From Streptomyces pseudogriseolus (GTDB taxonomy: Bacteria; Actinomycetota; Actinomycetes; Streptomycetales; Streptomycetaceae), in NCBI GenBank assembly GCA_002154585.1, contig MUNG01000067.1, positions 1 to 38,968 of the forward strand: a stretch of DNA of 38,968 nucleotides, given 5' to 3'. Positions 31,115-38,947 of the stretch are shown here, piece by piece. The translations under genes were made by a program, and so were the position numbers. Numbering within the stretch: the first letter of the stretch is position 1; each line of letters starts with the position of its first letter. The notes below the pieces were generated by a model, which had not been told where the DNA came from, did no database searches, and worked only from the letters and a program-made list of their open reading frames with translations.

Positions 31115-32964
31115 GCGCCGACTCCGACGCCGAACGCCGAACCGACTCCGCAGCGCCTCCGGCACGCACCCGGCCGGTGCCGGACGCCTCCGCCCGTGAG
31201 GCATCCGGCACCGCGGCCACCCCAGAGGACCCGGCCGGGCGCACCGCGCTCGGGCAGCTTGCCGTGCAGGCGAGGAGCGTCGGGCCATCGGGAGGCACCA
31301 GTACAGTCGCCGGCATTCGCACAGCTTCAAGCATTGCCCAGGAGGACGTGCAGAAGGCGCTGCAATCCGGTCGGCAGGAAGAACCGCTCAGCGCACAGGT
31401 CGCGGCCGGGAAGTTCAGGAAGGCACTGGAGTACCTCAACGGCCGCTCGATGGACGGCATGCTCGACGACATCGAGAAGCTCGGCTTCGCCGGCGCCAGT
31501 TACCTGCTGAGTAATCTGGGTGCGGCCGCCTGGCTCGGTCCGTACGCCCTGGCCCGGCTCGAAGCTGGCATCCGCGCCGTCGGCATCCGACAGACCGGCA
31601 GCACGGGAGAGCTGTTGACGCCGCTGCTGGACGCGGTGACCCGCTCCGGCGTCCGCCAGCACTCGGACCAGTTCGACGCGATCCGCCGCAAGGTGCCACC
31701 GCCGACCGGCGGGTGGATCGCGCTCATCCAGCGGCACCTGGCGATGGCTGAGTACGGCGAGTTCTTCGCTCTCACTGCGGCCGACAGTGCCTTCCGCGTC
31801 CTGGACTTCGTCACCGACACAGAACTGAACAGTGCGCTGCGCGGCCTGACGGAAAAGCAGCTGCGGTTGCTGATCGTCAGCAACAAGATGGCGGACCGGT
31901 ATGAGGGCGAGCGTATCCGGCGCGCGCTCGACGCCACGTGGCGGGCACGCTTCCCACTGGTTGAGCCGCCGTGGCCCAAGACGGTTACCGCTGCAGGGAT
32001 GAATGTCGCGGACATGTCCGCGATGGACAAGTTGGCCGAGGCGATCCGCCGATCGGAGAAGTACGGCGGTGACGAGATCAAGGGCAAGGTCGCGGAGCTG
32101 CTGACTCCGCAGGCACTGGCCATGATGGTCGGTACGACAATCCTCTTCGCCGTCCTGGAGGCGAGCACGGCGGGCGCGGCTGGCGTCGTTCTGATCGCGT
32201 TGTCCGCCGTCATGGTCGGTCCCGAGGTGTATCAGATCGTCGGGGACATCAACGGCTTCGTCAGCACGGCGGTCAGCGCGCAGGACGAGGTCGCGCTCGA
32301 CCTAGCCGGACAGTATTTCGCCAAGGCGGCGGTGGCGATCAGCATCGACATCCTCGTGGCGGTCTTGCTACACAAGCCGACCAAAGCGATCACGCCGAAG
32401 ATCCAGGCTAGGGCACGTGCCGCGGGTGAGTTCCTGAAGAGCAGGGTGTCACCGCCCGGGCAACCTTCAGGTGAGCTGATCCCGGCGCTGACCATGGCCG
32501 CAGAGGGACCGCGATTCGTCCAGGCTCCACCGGAACGGCTGACCCCGATGGAGACCCGGGGCGGCGGCCCCGGGGCAGGCGCCGGCCGTGCCCAGGCCGT
32601 TCTGGAACAGAACTTGCGTAGGCCCGCGACCTCTGCCGAGGTCTCGGATTATCTGTACTTCGAGAAACGCTACAACAGGGAACGGGCACTGCTGCCGGAC
32701 GCTCCGTTCGAAGGATTCGAGGAGTACATCTACGACGCCCGTTGCGACGTGAACATCGGTCTCCTACGAGGCAGTCGCGCTGCAGACTTCGCTGCGGCGA
32801 ACAGGCTGGCCGGTCTCCGCGAGACCCCCAAGGGATGGACCTGGCATCACCACCCCGACCTGGGTCGCATGATCCTCATCCCCACCGAGCTGCACCGACA
32901 GTACGGTCACTGGGGCGGGGTCAGCATCTGGCAGCGCATTACAGAGAAGCCATACCGTGACTGA
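31111..32964 (+). CDS. Putative CIS effector with C-terminal WHH/HNH-type nuclease domain, 617 aa
   Basis: GTG start in a GTGA overlap with the preceding gene. Residues 1-65 are disordered, rich in Ala, Pro, Ser and Arg, a common form for CIS cargo-packaging tails. A middle region (about 95-330) is helical. Residues about 336-380 contain a hydrophobic stretch (AMMVGTTILFAVLEASTAGA, AGVVLIALSAVMVG) like that of polymorphic toxins. At the end, about 570-605, GWTWHHHPDLGRMILIPTEL and HRQYGHWGG form the metal-binding HNH/WHH motif of DNase toxins (W578, H579-H581, H595, H600). The domain should cut DNA. This reads as a toxin made in the CIS operon. Cleavage of self DNA or of a prey's DNA cannot be told apart from sequence. 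Confidence 0.8.
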   Translation: MSADSDAERRTDSAAPPARTRPVPDASAREASGTAATPEDPAGRTALGQLAVQARSVGPSGGTSTVAGIRTASSIAQEDVQKALQSGRQEEPLSAQVAAGKFRKALEYLNGRSMDGMLDDIEKLGFAGASYLLSNLGAAAWLGPYALARLEAGIRAVGIRQTGSTGELLTPLLDAVTRSGVRQHSDQFDAIRRKVPPPTGGWIALIQRHLAMAEYGEFFALTAADSAFRVLDFVTDTELNSALRGLTEKQLRLLIVSNKMADRYEGERIRRALDATWRARFPLVEPPWPKTVTAAGMNVADMSAMDKLAEAIRRSEKYGGDEIKGKVAELLTPQALAMMVGTTILFAVLEASTAGAAGVVLIALSAVMVGPEVYQIVGDINGFVSTAVSAQDEVALDLAGQYFAKAAVAISIDILVAVLLHKPTKAITPKIQARARAAGEFLKSRVSPPGQPSGELIPALTMAAEGPRFVQAPPERLTPMETRGGGPGAGAGRAQAVLEQNLRRPATSAEVSDYLYFEKRYNRERALLPDAPFEGFEEYIYDARCDVNIGLLRGSRAADFAAANRLAGLRETPKGWTWHHHPDLGRMILIPTELHRQYGHWGGVSIWQRITEKPYRD

Positions 32965-33012
32965 CCGGCAGCGGAGGGCGCGCACACCGCGAAGGTGCTG
33001 CACAAAGAGCTG

Positions 33013-33110
33013 CTAAGGGTTGTCCCGTAACTGTGGGATGGCCACAGGCTCGTCGTGTTCGGGTTCCTCCTGCTCGGGATACACGAAGCGCCCGTCACCT
33101 GGTCAGCGTC
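33013..33110 (-). other. Possible IS terminal remnant with a short coding-like tail
   Basis: GGGTTGTCCCGTAA at 33017-33030 resembles the end of streptomycete IS elements, and a minus-strand frame reads GRFVYPEQEEPEHDEPVAIP then QLRDNP and stop across it. Transposase ends overlapping such a terminus are known, so this may be the last scrap of an element. It shares a 10-base core (TGTCCCGTAA) with 2636-2645 in inverted orientation. Confidence 0.3.
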
Positions 33111-33116
33111 CGGTGA

Positions 33117-33491
33117 TCAGGAGTCGGCGAGGATCTCAGCCTTCAGCCGGTCGTACTCCTCGACAGCAGCAGGCATGTCGTCGAAGTAGTCCTCCCAGAA
33201 GCCGGGGCGCTGCCATGCGCGCGGCGCCAAGGTCAGCCGGCCTTCCTCCAGCTCAGCCACCCAGCATCTCGGCATCCGATCGCTGACCACCGTGAACATT
33301 GCGGCGTCCCACAGGCTCGGGGTGTCCCGATACTCCGTGGTGCCGAGCCGATCGGGGATGCGGAGCAGCACTTGGTCCGGCTTCGTGAGTACCTCCAGCA
33401 CGGGGTACTCCGTGCCGATACGGATGCCGGGGTGATCGTTCTCGACCTCGCCGGTCACCGGGCTGATGATGTGCGTGCAGCGGACGATCAT
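33117..33491 (-). CDS. Hypothetical protein, 124 aa, candidate immunity protein
   Basis: Reads MIVRCTHIISPVTGEVENDH, then GTEYPVLEVLTKPDQVLLRI, then WDAAMFTVVSDRMPRCWVAE and RPGFWEDYFDDMPAAVEEYD. It is a soluble, acidic, compact protein with the RPGFWEDYFD motif, resembling small single-domain Streptomyces proteins found near toxin genes. It converges on the nuclease effector gene, with about 150 bases between the stops. That proximity is the main reason to suspect immunity; there is no direct proof and the domain is not one I can name. The ATG at 33491 has no ribosome binding site that I can see. Confidence 0.55.
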   Translation of the reverse strand: MIVRCTHIISPVTGEVENDHPGIRIGTEYPVLEVLTKPDQVLLRIPDRLGTTEYRDTPSLWDAAMFTVVSDRMPRCWVAELEEGRLTLAPRAWQRPGFWEDYFDDMPAAVEEYDRLKAEILADS

Positions 33492-33500
33492 GCATGCAGC

Positions 33501-33842
33501 CTAAGGGCTGTAGGGACGCCTGTTCCCAGGTGAAATGATCACCTCGTCGCGGATGGGCGTCTTCATGGCCCCCGGCTGGGGGGACTCGCGGACGGTGGTG
33601 AGCATCGTGGCGTCATCCAGCCGGGCACGGCCGATCTGGAGGCTGGAGGCTCCCAGACCGTTGCCGTGGCCGACCTCCACCACCGGCACTTCGGCGGCGT
33701 TCGCGACGGTGGCGTAGGCGCGGAGCTGGTCGGCGTCGAGCTGGTGGCCGACGGCGTGGTGGCCGTCGCGCAGGGTCGGGTCGTGCAGCAGGATCCGGGG
33801 CCGCGGGTGCGGGGGTGCGGTCATGGGCGTGTTCCCCTTCAT
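33501..33842 (-). pseudogene. 4-hydroxy-2-oxovalerate aldolase, N-terminal remnant (DmpG/MhpE-like)
   Basis: Starts in an ATGA overlap with the dehydrogenase gene end (33839-33842). The N-terminus [20 protein letters not shown], then [20 protein letters not shown], carries the family's metal and substrate residues (DPTLRDGxHAVxHQ, GHGxGLGASS). Complete family members are about 340 aa, but recognisable homology stops after about 80 residues ([11 protein letters not shown]) and the frame then reads a foreign tail to the stop at 33501. The C-terminal TIM-barrel part and the dehydrogenase-contact helices are absent, so aldol cleavage is not possible. Deletion junction near 33575. Confidence 0.75.
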
Positions 33843-34708
33843 CGGGAGGCGGCGGCCGTCTGTTCGGCGAGCAGGACGGCGGCGGCGTTGATGATGTCGA
33901 CGCTTTCGGCGTGGCGGGGCAGGCGGCCGCCGCAGGCGGTCACCTCCACCGCGACCGAAATCCGGCCCGGGTCGACGACGAGCGAGGTCACCTTGAATCC
34001 GGGCGTGTAGGCGCGCACGGCGTGGGCGGCGGCCGCGATGCTCGTGCGGACCGGGGCGGGGCGGATGCTGTCCGCGAGGACGGTCATGGCCACCCGGAAT
34101 GGCGGCGCGGGCCGGGCGGGGCTGAGGTTGACCATCACCTTTGCGTCCTGGGCGCCGGTGAAGGCCCGGATCGCGGCCGCGGTGGTGGTGATGTACTGGT
34201 CGAGGTTCAGGCGGGTGGCCCGGCCGGCGCTCGCGCTCGCCCCGGTGGAGACCACCTCGATGTAGGTGGGGGAGCAGCGCTGGGAGATGGCGTGCAGGAG
34301 CGGGATGGCCGCCTGCCCGCCGCAGCTGACGAGGTTCAGGTGCCGGTGGTCTGCCGGCCGGTGGTTGGTGACGCCCGGGACGATGACCGTGCCGAGGTCC
34401 GTGGGGGTCAGGTCGATCAGAGTGGTACCGGTCGGCTGCAGCGCCGCCCAGTGTTCGGCGTGGTTGTCGGCGTTGCTGGCGTCGAAGACCACATCGAAGG
34501 GGCCTGCTTCCACCACGGCGCGGATGCCGCCGGCGGTGGTCGGATGGCCCATGCCGGCCGCCCGGTGCAGGCCCAGGCTGTCCCGGTCACGGCCTGCCAC
34601 CAGGGCCAGTTCCAGCGTCGACGACCGGCGGATCTTGTCGGCGAGGTCGAGACCGATCAGGCCCGCGCCGAGTACGGCGACGCGCAGACGCTGTGCATCA
34701 GCGGCCAT
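33839..34708 (-). CDS. Acetaldehyde dehydrogenase (acylating), DmpF/MhpF-like, 289 aa
   Basis: Reads [20 protein letters not shown] (Rossmann GxGxxG motif), [40 protein letters not shown] with the catalytic cysteine in the SCGGQA motif, and [20 protein letters not shown]. The enzyme oxidises acetaldehyde or propionaldehyde to acyl-CoA with NAD and normally works in a complex with the aldolase that follows. Length is typical. It lies downstream of the hydratase with a 69-base gap. Since the aldolase partner is truncated, the enzyme may be orphaned. Confidence 0.85.
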   Translation of the reverse strand: MAADAQRLRVAVLGAGLIGLDLADKIRRSSTLELALVAGRDRDSLGLHRAAGMGHPTTAGGIRAVVEAGPFDVVFDASNADNHAEHWAALQPTGTTLIDLTPTDLGTVIVPGVTNHRPADHRHLNLVSCGGQAAIPLLHAISQRCSPTYIEVVSTGASASAGRATRLNLDQYITTTAAAIRAFTGAQDAKVMVNLSPARPAPPFRVAMTVLADSIRPAPVRTSIAAAAHAVRAYTPGFKVTSLVVDPGRISVAVEVTACGGRLPRHAESVDIINAAAVLLAEQTAAASR

Positions 34709-34777
34709 CGGACGCTCCTTCGTGCAAGAAGAGGGCTGGTTGAAAGGTGCGGAGACGGCGGAACGCCGTGCATGGGG

Positions 34778-35569
34778 CTAACGCAGGTGCAGCTCGACCG
34801 GCGGCAGACGGGGCGACTGGGCGCGGACCGTGCTCCGAGAATCCAGCGGGAGGCTGGCGTGCACGGCCCCGGCCAGGACCAGCTGTCCGGCACGCAGCCT
34901 GTCGCCACAGCGGTGCAGCCGCCCGGCGAGCCAGGCCAGAGCGTGGAGCGGGTGGCCGAGGACGGCTCGGCCTTCCCCGGTGGCGACGGCGATGCCGTCG
35001 ACGTTGACGACCAACTGCTCGGCGGCCAGGTCCATGTCCGCGCTGAACGGCACCATGGGCCCGGTGACGACCCGGGCGCAGGACGCGTTGTCGGCGATGC
35101 TGTCCGCGATCGTGAGGCGCCAGCCGGCGAACCGGGTGTCGATCACCTCCAGGGCGAGGAACACCTCCTTCACCGCCGCCCGCGCCTCCTCGAAGCCCAC
35201 GTTCTCGCCCGTCAGGTCGCAGCCGAGCCGGAAGGCGATCTCGGCTTCGACCCGCGGCTGCATCAGCGCGCACCGGGCCACGGTGCTGCCGGTGGGCAGC
35301 ACCATGTGGTCCAGCAGGACGCCCGAGTCCGGCTCGTCGACGCCCATCTGCTCCTGCATGGCCCGAGAGGTCACTCCGGCCTTGTGGCCGACGACGCGGG
35401 CGCCGCCCGCGACCTGCCGGGCCACCGCCGCCGCCTGCACTCGGTAGTCCATCGCCAGCGACAGATCCGGCCGCTGAACGGTCAGAGCTTCGATCGAAAT
35501 CCGTTCCCGCTCCGCCGCCAGCAGAGCCGACGCTGCGGCGTCGATCCAACGGTCGTCCTGCTCATCCAA
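34778..35569 (-). CDS. 2-oxopent-4-enoate (2-hydroxypentadienoate) hydratase, MhpD/DmpE-like, 263 aa
   Basis: Reads RWIDAAASALLAAERERISI, SLAMDYRVQAAAVARQVAGG, ARVVGHKAGVTSRAMQEQMG and LMQPRVEAEIAFRLGCDLTG, the motifs of the fumarylacetoacetase-fold hydratases of the meta-cleavage pathway (GHKxGxTS, QPRVEAEIAF). It adds water to the dienol to give 4-hydroxy-2-oxovalerate. I chose the TTG at 35569 because GGAGGAGGG at 35576-35584 sits six bases upstream; the longer ATG start at 35590 would place that binding site inside the gene. First gene of the minus-strand operon, divergent from the TPR regulator. Confidence 0.85.
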   Translation of the reverse strand: MDEQDDRWIDAAASALLAAERERISIEALTVQRPDLSLAMDYRVQAAAVARQVAGGARVVGHKAGVTSRAMQEQMGVDEPDSGVLLDHMVLPTGSTVARCALMQPRVEAEIAFRLGCDLTGENVGFEEARAAVKEVFLALEVIDTRFAGWRLTIADSIADNASCARVVTGPMVPFSADMDLAAEQLVVNVDGIAVATGEGRAVLGHPLHALAWLAGRLHRCGDRLRAGQLVLAGAVHASLPLDSRSTVRAQSPRLPPVELHLR

Positions 35570-35723
35570 AACGATCCCTCCTCCAGGCATGGGGCATCAC
35601 ATGCGGTGCACGGGCGTGGGCGCGGGAGCAGATCCACGGCGGCACTTCGGCCACCGATCTCGGGCCTGATGAACAGTCAACCGACGGTCCGCACACAGCG
35701 GTACGGTGAGGAGCAGACCAAGC

Positions 35724-35741
35724 GGTATATCGGGTATATCG
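35724..35741 (+). promoter_or_regulatory. Tandem 9-bp direct repeat before the TPR regulator
   Basis: Two perfect copies of GGTATATCG in direct tandem, followed by GGG, end 12 bases before the ATG at 35754. This AT-rich repeat in a GC-rich divergent promoter region is a candidate operator or -10 region and might be an autoregulatory site. If the upstream GTG at 35706 were the start it would be translated as SGISGI, so it also bears on start choice. Confidence 0.4.
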
Positions 35742-35753
35742 GGGCAGGTGCTC

Positions 35754-37127
35754 ATGACCCCACGGACACCGAACACCCAGCTCAGCGCCCTCGTTGCTGA
35801 ATCCGGGCTGACCTACGAGGCGCTGGCCAAGACAGTCCGCGCCGTCGCCGCCGAATGCGGCGACCGCTTACGCACGAACAAGTCCAACGTCGAGCACTGG
35901 CTCAGCGGATCCGTCCCCCGCGGCGACACGCCCCGCTACCTCGCAGTCGCCCTCTCCCGGCGCCTGGGCCGCCTGCTGACCCTCGCCGACCTCGGCCTGC
36001 CCTGCCCGGCAGAGGCAGACAGTGACACCATCGGACTGTCCCTCGGGAACGACCCGCTGGATGCCCTGCTGCCGATGTGGAGGTACGAGTTGGACCGCCG
36101 CCGCTTCCTGTCGGCCTCCGCCTACTCCGTGGCCGCCGCCGCCCTGCCTCTCAGCCACGTCCAGGACATCGCCGCACGCACCGCGGCTGCCCGCACCGGC
36201 CACACCGTCGGCATGACCGAAGTCGCCGCCGTCCGCGACATGATCCACGCCTTCTCCGAGATGGACGAACGCCACGGCGGCCACCACGGCCGTAGCGCCC
36301 TGGTCACCTACCTCCGCGACGACGTCGCCCTGCTGTGCCGGGCCCGTTTCCGCAGCGACGACGTCCGCCGGCAGATGCTTTCCGCCGCCAGCCGCGGCGT
36401 GCACCTGCTGGGCTGGAAAAGCTACGACGCAGGCCAACAAGGTCTCGCCCAGCGCTACTACCTCCAGTCCTACGCCCTGGCCACCGAATCCGGCCTGCGC
36501 GGGCACGACGGATTCGTGATGCGCACGATGGCCATGCAAGGCCTCAAACTCCACCGCCCCGAACACTGCCTGGGCCTGGCCGAGACCGGCCTGAACAGAG
36601 CCAAAGGCCGGGTGGACGCGCAGACCGAAGCCCTCTTCCGCGTCGTTTACGCCCACACCCTGGCCAAGAGCGGAAAGCACCGCGCGGCACTCGCCGAGGC
36701 TGACCACGCCCGCACCCTGCTGACTGGTGCCCCCGGCGACGAGATGCCGTTCTGGGCCCTGTCCTGGGGCCCGCCAGCCGCGTCGGTGTACTCGCGCACC
36801 GCCAAGGTCCACGAGACCGTGGGGGACCACCGCTCCGCCGCCGAGCAATACGCGCTGGCCGCCACCGCGCGCCCGGCAGACACCTACGCGCGGATCGTCG
36901 CCCTGGATCTGGTCGCGGAGGCGGAGATGCACCTCAAGCGCGGCAGCATCGAGCAGGCGTGCCTCACGTGGCTCAAGGCCATCGATCACATGGGCGGTGT
37001 CCGCTCCGCCCGCACCCGCAAGGCGGTTGCCCGCATGCGCAGCGACCTCAGGAGGTTCAGGGCCCGGGGCCTGCGGTGCGTGGTCGAGCTCGACGAACGA
37101 GGACGGGATTTCCTCGCCGGCGCATGA
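35754..37127 (+). CDS. Transcriptional regulator with N-terminal HTH-like domain and TPR repeats, 457 aa
   Basis: The N-terminus (QLSALVAESGLTYEALAKTV, LRTNKSNVEHWLSGSVPRGD, YLAVALSRRLGRLLTLADLG, residues about 8-83) is an Xre-like DNA-binding domain. After a linker with DRRRFLSASAYSVAAAALPL, which automatic tools often call a Tat signal but is a usual part of this family, come TPR-like helices (AQRYYLQSYALATESGL, FRVVYAHTLAKSGKHRAALA, AAEQYALAATARPADTYA). Such proteins are common in Streptomyces and probably respond to a peptide or small ligand. A TTA codon (Leu39) lies at 35868-35870. I took the ATG at 35754 over the GTG at 35706 because the family starts MTPRTPNTQL-like. It may regulate the divergent catabolic operon. 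Confidence 0.75.
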   Translation: MTPRTPNTQLSALVAESGLTYEALAKTVRAVAAECGDRLRTNKSNVEHWLSGSVPRGDTPRYLAVALSRRLGRLLTLADLGLPCPAEADSDTIGLSLGNDPLDALLPMWRYELDRRRFLSASAYSVAAAALPLSHVQDIAARTAAARTGHTVGMTEVAAVRDMIHAFSEMDERHGGHHGRSALVTYLRDDVALLCRARFRSDDVRRQMLSAASRGVHLLGWKSYDAGQQGLAQRYYLQSYALATESGLRGHDGFVMRTMAMQGLKLHRPEHCLGLAETGLNRAKGRVDAQTEALFRVVYAHTLAKSGKHRAALAEADHARTLLTGAPGDEMPFWALSWGPPAASVYSRTAKVHETVGDHRSAAEQYALAATARPADTYARIVALDLVAEAEMHLKRGSIEQACLTWLKAIDHMGGVRSARTRKAVARMRSDLRRFRARGLRCVVELDERGRDFLAGA

Positions 37128-37128
37128 C

Positions 37129-37869
37129 TCAGCGCTGTTCGAAGAAGCGGCGGACGATCGGCGCCAGATAATCCGCGTGCGGGCCGTCCAGACCGGCCAG
37201 TTCGTCCGGCGAGCCCAACAGCACGATGGCGTCGAGTTCGCTGTCGCGGCCCTGACTGCGCTCAGCTGTCGCAGCAGCGCTGAAGTGAGCGCGCAGCGTC
37301 ACCTCAGGAAGGGCCGGGGCCAGATAGGTCAATCCGACACTGCCGTTCTCACCTCGAGTGACAACCCACAGCTCAAGATCCTCCGCGGCCGCGGCGACTC
37401 CCAGCTCCTCGCCCAACTCGCGTGCGGCCTGGCCGGCCAGTGCCGCCTCGTCCAGCACTGCCCCGTCCTGGGGAGGCTCCACAGAACCACCTGGTAGCTG
37501 CCAGCGGCCCGGCGCGGCCGTCGAGGGCGACATCCTCACCACCAGCACGCGGCCATCGTCTGTCGGCTGAACCACGTTCACGAACAGCGAGGGCAGTGCG
37601 GTAGCGCCGGAAACGCGACGCAGGGCGTAGTGCCGGTAGGTCACACGCACCCACGAAAGGCGCAGGACGCCTGGGCCAGCCCGCTCCAGCTCCCCGCACG
37701 CCACCACAGGCCCGTCAAAAAGAGCGGGGTTGGCCTTGACCGCCCTGTCCCACACCCGGTCGCGGGCCGCGGCGTCCTGGGGCGACAGCGGCGGCTCCGC
37801 AGCTTCGGTGAGCAGAAGCCGTTCAACGTCGAAGAGGTCAACGCCCCCGGGGGGCAGTGTCCAGGCCAC
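37129..37869 (-). CDS. Nudix hydrolase, 246 aa
   Basis: Reads MAWTLPPGGVDLFDVERLLL to ...ADYLAPIVRRFFEQR. The Nudix box is visible with an insert: WQLPGGSVEPPQDG, then LDEAALAGQAARELGEELGV, giving the metal-binding REL-x-EELG core (about residues 152-160). The preceding strands, PSLFVNVVQPTDDGRVLVV, fit the family. The N-terminal about 80 residues are an extra domain used by some Streptomyces Nudix proteins. Substrate unknown. The GTG at 37869 is the likely start. The gene is convergent with the TPR regulator, with a one-base gap. Confidence 0.85.
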   Translation of the reverse strand: MAWTLPPGGVDLFDVERLLLTEAAEPPLSPQDAAARDRVWDRAVKANPALFDGPVVACGELERAGPGVLRLSWVRVTYRHYALRRVSGATALPSLFVNVVQPTDDGRVLVVRMSPSTAAPGRWQLPGGSVEPPQDGAVLDEAALAGQAARELGEELGVAAAAEDLELWVVTRGENGSVGLTYLAPALPEVTLRAHFSAAATAERSQGRDSELDAIVLLGSPDELAGLDGPHADYLAPIVRRFFEQR

Positions 37870-38326
37870 CGGCCCATCCTAGGTCCCGGCCCTGCCAGCC
37901 CTGCGCCCATCGGAGCCGCTCAGACCGATCTGCAGCGTCGTCGGGGGCGTTACGGGCGACCGGCCGGCCGGGGGTCCTGTGGTCCCTTTGTGATCAGTTA
38001 GGCGGCTCTGCACTGGGGAAGCTGAGTGGTGGCACGTGCCGGGACTCCTGCGGGGGCGTGTCACCGCAGGTCAGTCCAACGCTGGCGCTTCTGCGTTCAC
38101 TGCGGTGGGCCATGGCAGGTTCCTCCGGGCCTTCGTGTAGCCAGCACCGCCGAAGAGGCCCCGACACGGTCGACCTGACCGGCACCGTCCATATCGACTT
38201 CGAAGCTCGGCGCTCCCTGTTGGCTGCCTTGCCGCGACGACGGAGAGGCCCCACCGCCAAGCAGTCCGCAAGAGGCCAGGTTCCACGCTCTCCTCTCTGG
38301 CGCAATGCCGGTGCGCACAGTCCGGC
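37870..38326. other. Intergenic stretch, no gene recognised
   Basis: About 457 bases lie between the Nudix gene start and the end of the last hypothetical gene. Several GC-driven open frames cross it, but none shows codon bias, a ribosome binding site or a recognised product. The promoter of the Nudix gene must be in the first hundred bases. I see no tRNA or clear terminator hairpin. Confidence 0.4.
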
Positions 38327-38947
38327 CTACAGGAGGTCCACCTCGACGTCGACGTAGCCGAACTGGCGAGCCATGTACACCAGCGCCTCCCGCAGCAGGC
38401 GCTGGCGCTCTGCGCGGACCATGGCGGGCGCCGTGGTGATGGTGACGGCCATCCGCGACCTGGAGCCGCCGTTGGTGGGGCCGAGCGGCGTCAGGTCGAC
38501 GTGCGTGTCCAGGTCCGGCAGGACGCCGTTGTCGGCGGGCTGTTCGCACGTCATCCGCAGTTCGGTGGTGGGCGGTGCGGCCCACGACAGCCAGGCCGGG
38601 TCGCCGATGGCATCGGGCAGCAGTTCGGCGGCCGTCTCCCACAAGGCGAGCAGCACGGCCTGGACCTCGTCGAGGCCAAGCTGCGTGTCCCAGCCGGGAC
38701 CGAGGAGCGCGGCCCACGCCTCCGGATTCTCGATCAGGACGTCCGCGCAAGCGACCACGGTGGACTCCATCGTGGTGGGCAGGGCGAGCATGACGGAAGC
38801 CTTCACGGCCGGCCCGCCGTCCGGCGCGGCGATTGTGCACGTGTACCCCACGGAACGGGCCGAGTTGCCAAAGGGCCCCCGTTCCCAGCGAGCAGCGGGC
38901 AACTCCGCACCCCGACGCCGGGACAGCATTGTCACCGCGCCGGCCAC
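38327..38947 (-). CDS. Hypothetical protein, 206 aa, start uncertain near the window edge
   Basis: Reads MLSRRRGAELPAARWERGPF from the inner ATG 38929, then VGYTCTIAAPDGGPAVKASV, WAALLGPGWDTQLGLDEVQA and ends FGYVDVEVDLL. It is similar to a family of Streptomyces hypothetical proteins that I cannot assign a function. The frame is open to the right window edge, so the N-terminus could lie further out; GTG 38947, GTG 38935 and ATG 38929 are all possible starts. Codon use is strongly coding. No signal peptide or membrane helix. Confidence 0.6.
   Translation of the reverse strand: MAGAVTMLSRRRGAELPAARWERGPFGNSARSVGYTCTIAAPDGGPAVKASVMLALPTTMESTVVACADVLIENPEAWAALLGPGWDTQLGLDEVQAVLLALWETAAELLPDAIGDPAWLSWAAPPTTELRMTCEQPADNGVLPDLDTHVDLTPLGPTNGGSRSRMAVTITTAPAMVRAERQRLLREALVYMARQFGYVDVEVDLL

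Noticed and set aside
5917..32964. Prophage or R-type tailocin
   Set aside because: No capsid, terminase, portal, lysis or integrase genes; the AAA+ ATPase, DUF4255 and LysM tube protein are CIS hallmarks.
5917..32964. Type VI secretion system
   Set aside because: No TssJLM membrane complex, TssA or ClpV; the sheath is a single-chain gp18-like type rather than TssB/TssC.
33815..35800. 661-aa plus-strand open frame
   Set aside because: It runs antisense through the dehydrogenase and hydratase genes, has no recognisable domain and is a GC-bias shadow.
36064..36180. Tat signal peptide in the TPR regulator (RRRFL...)
   Set aside because: The stretch lies about 110 residues inside the protein after a DNA-binding domain and so is not an N-terminal export signal.
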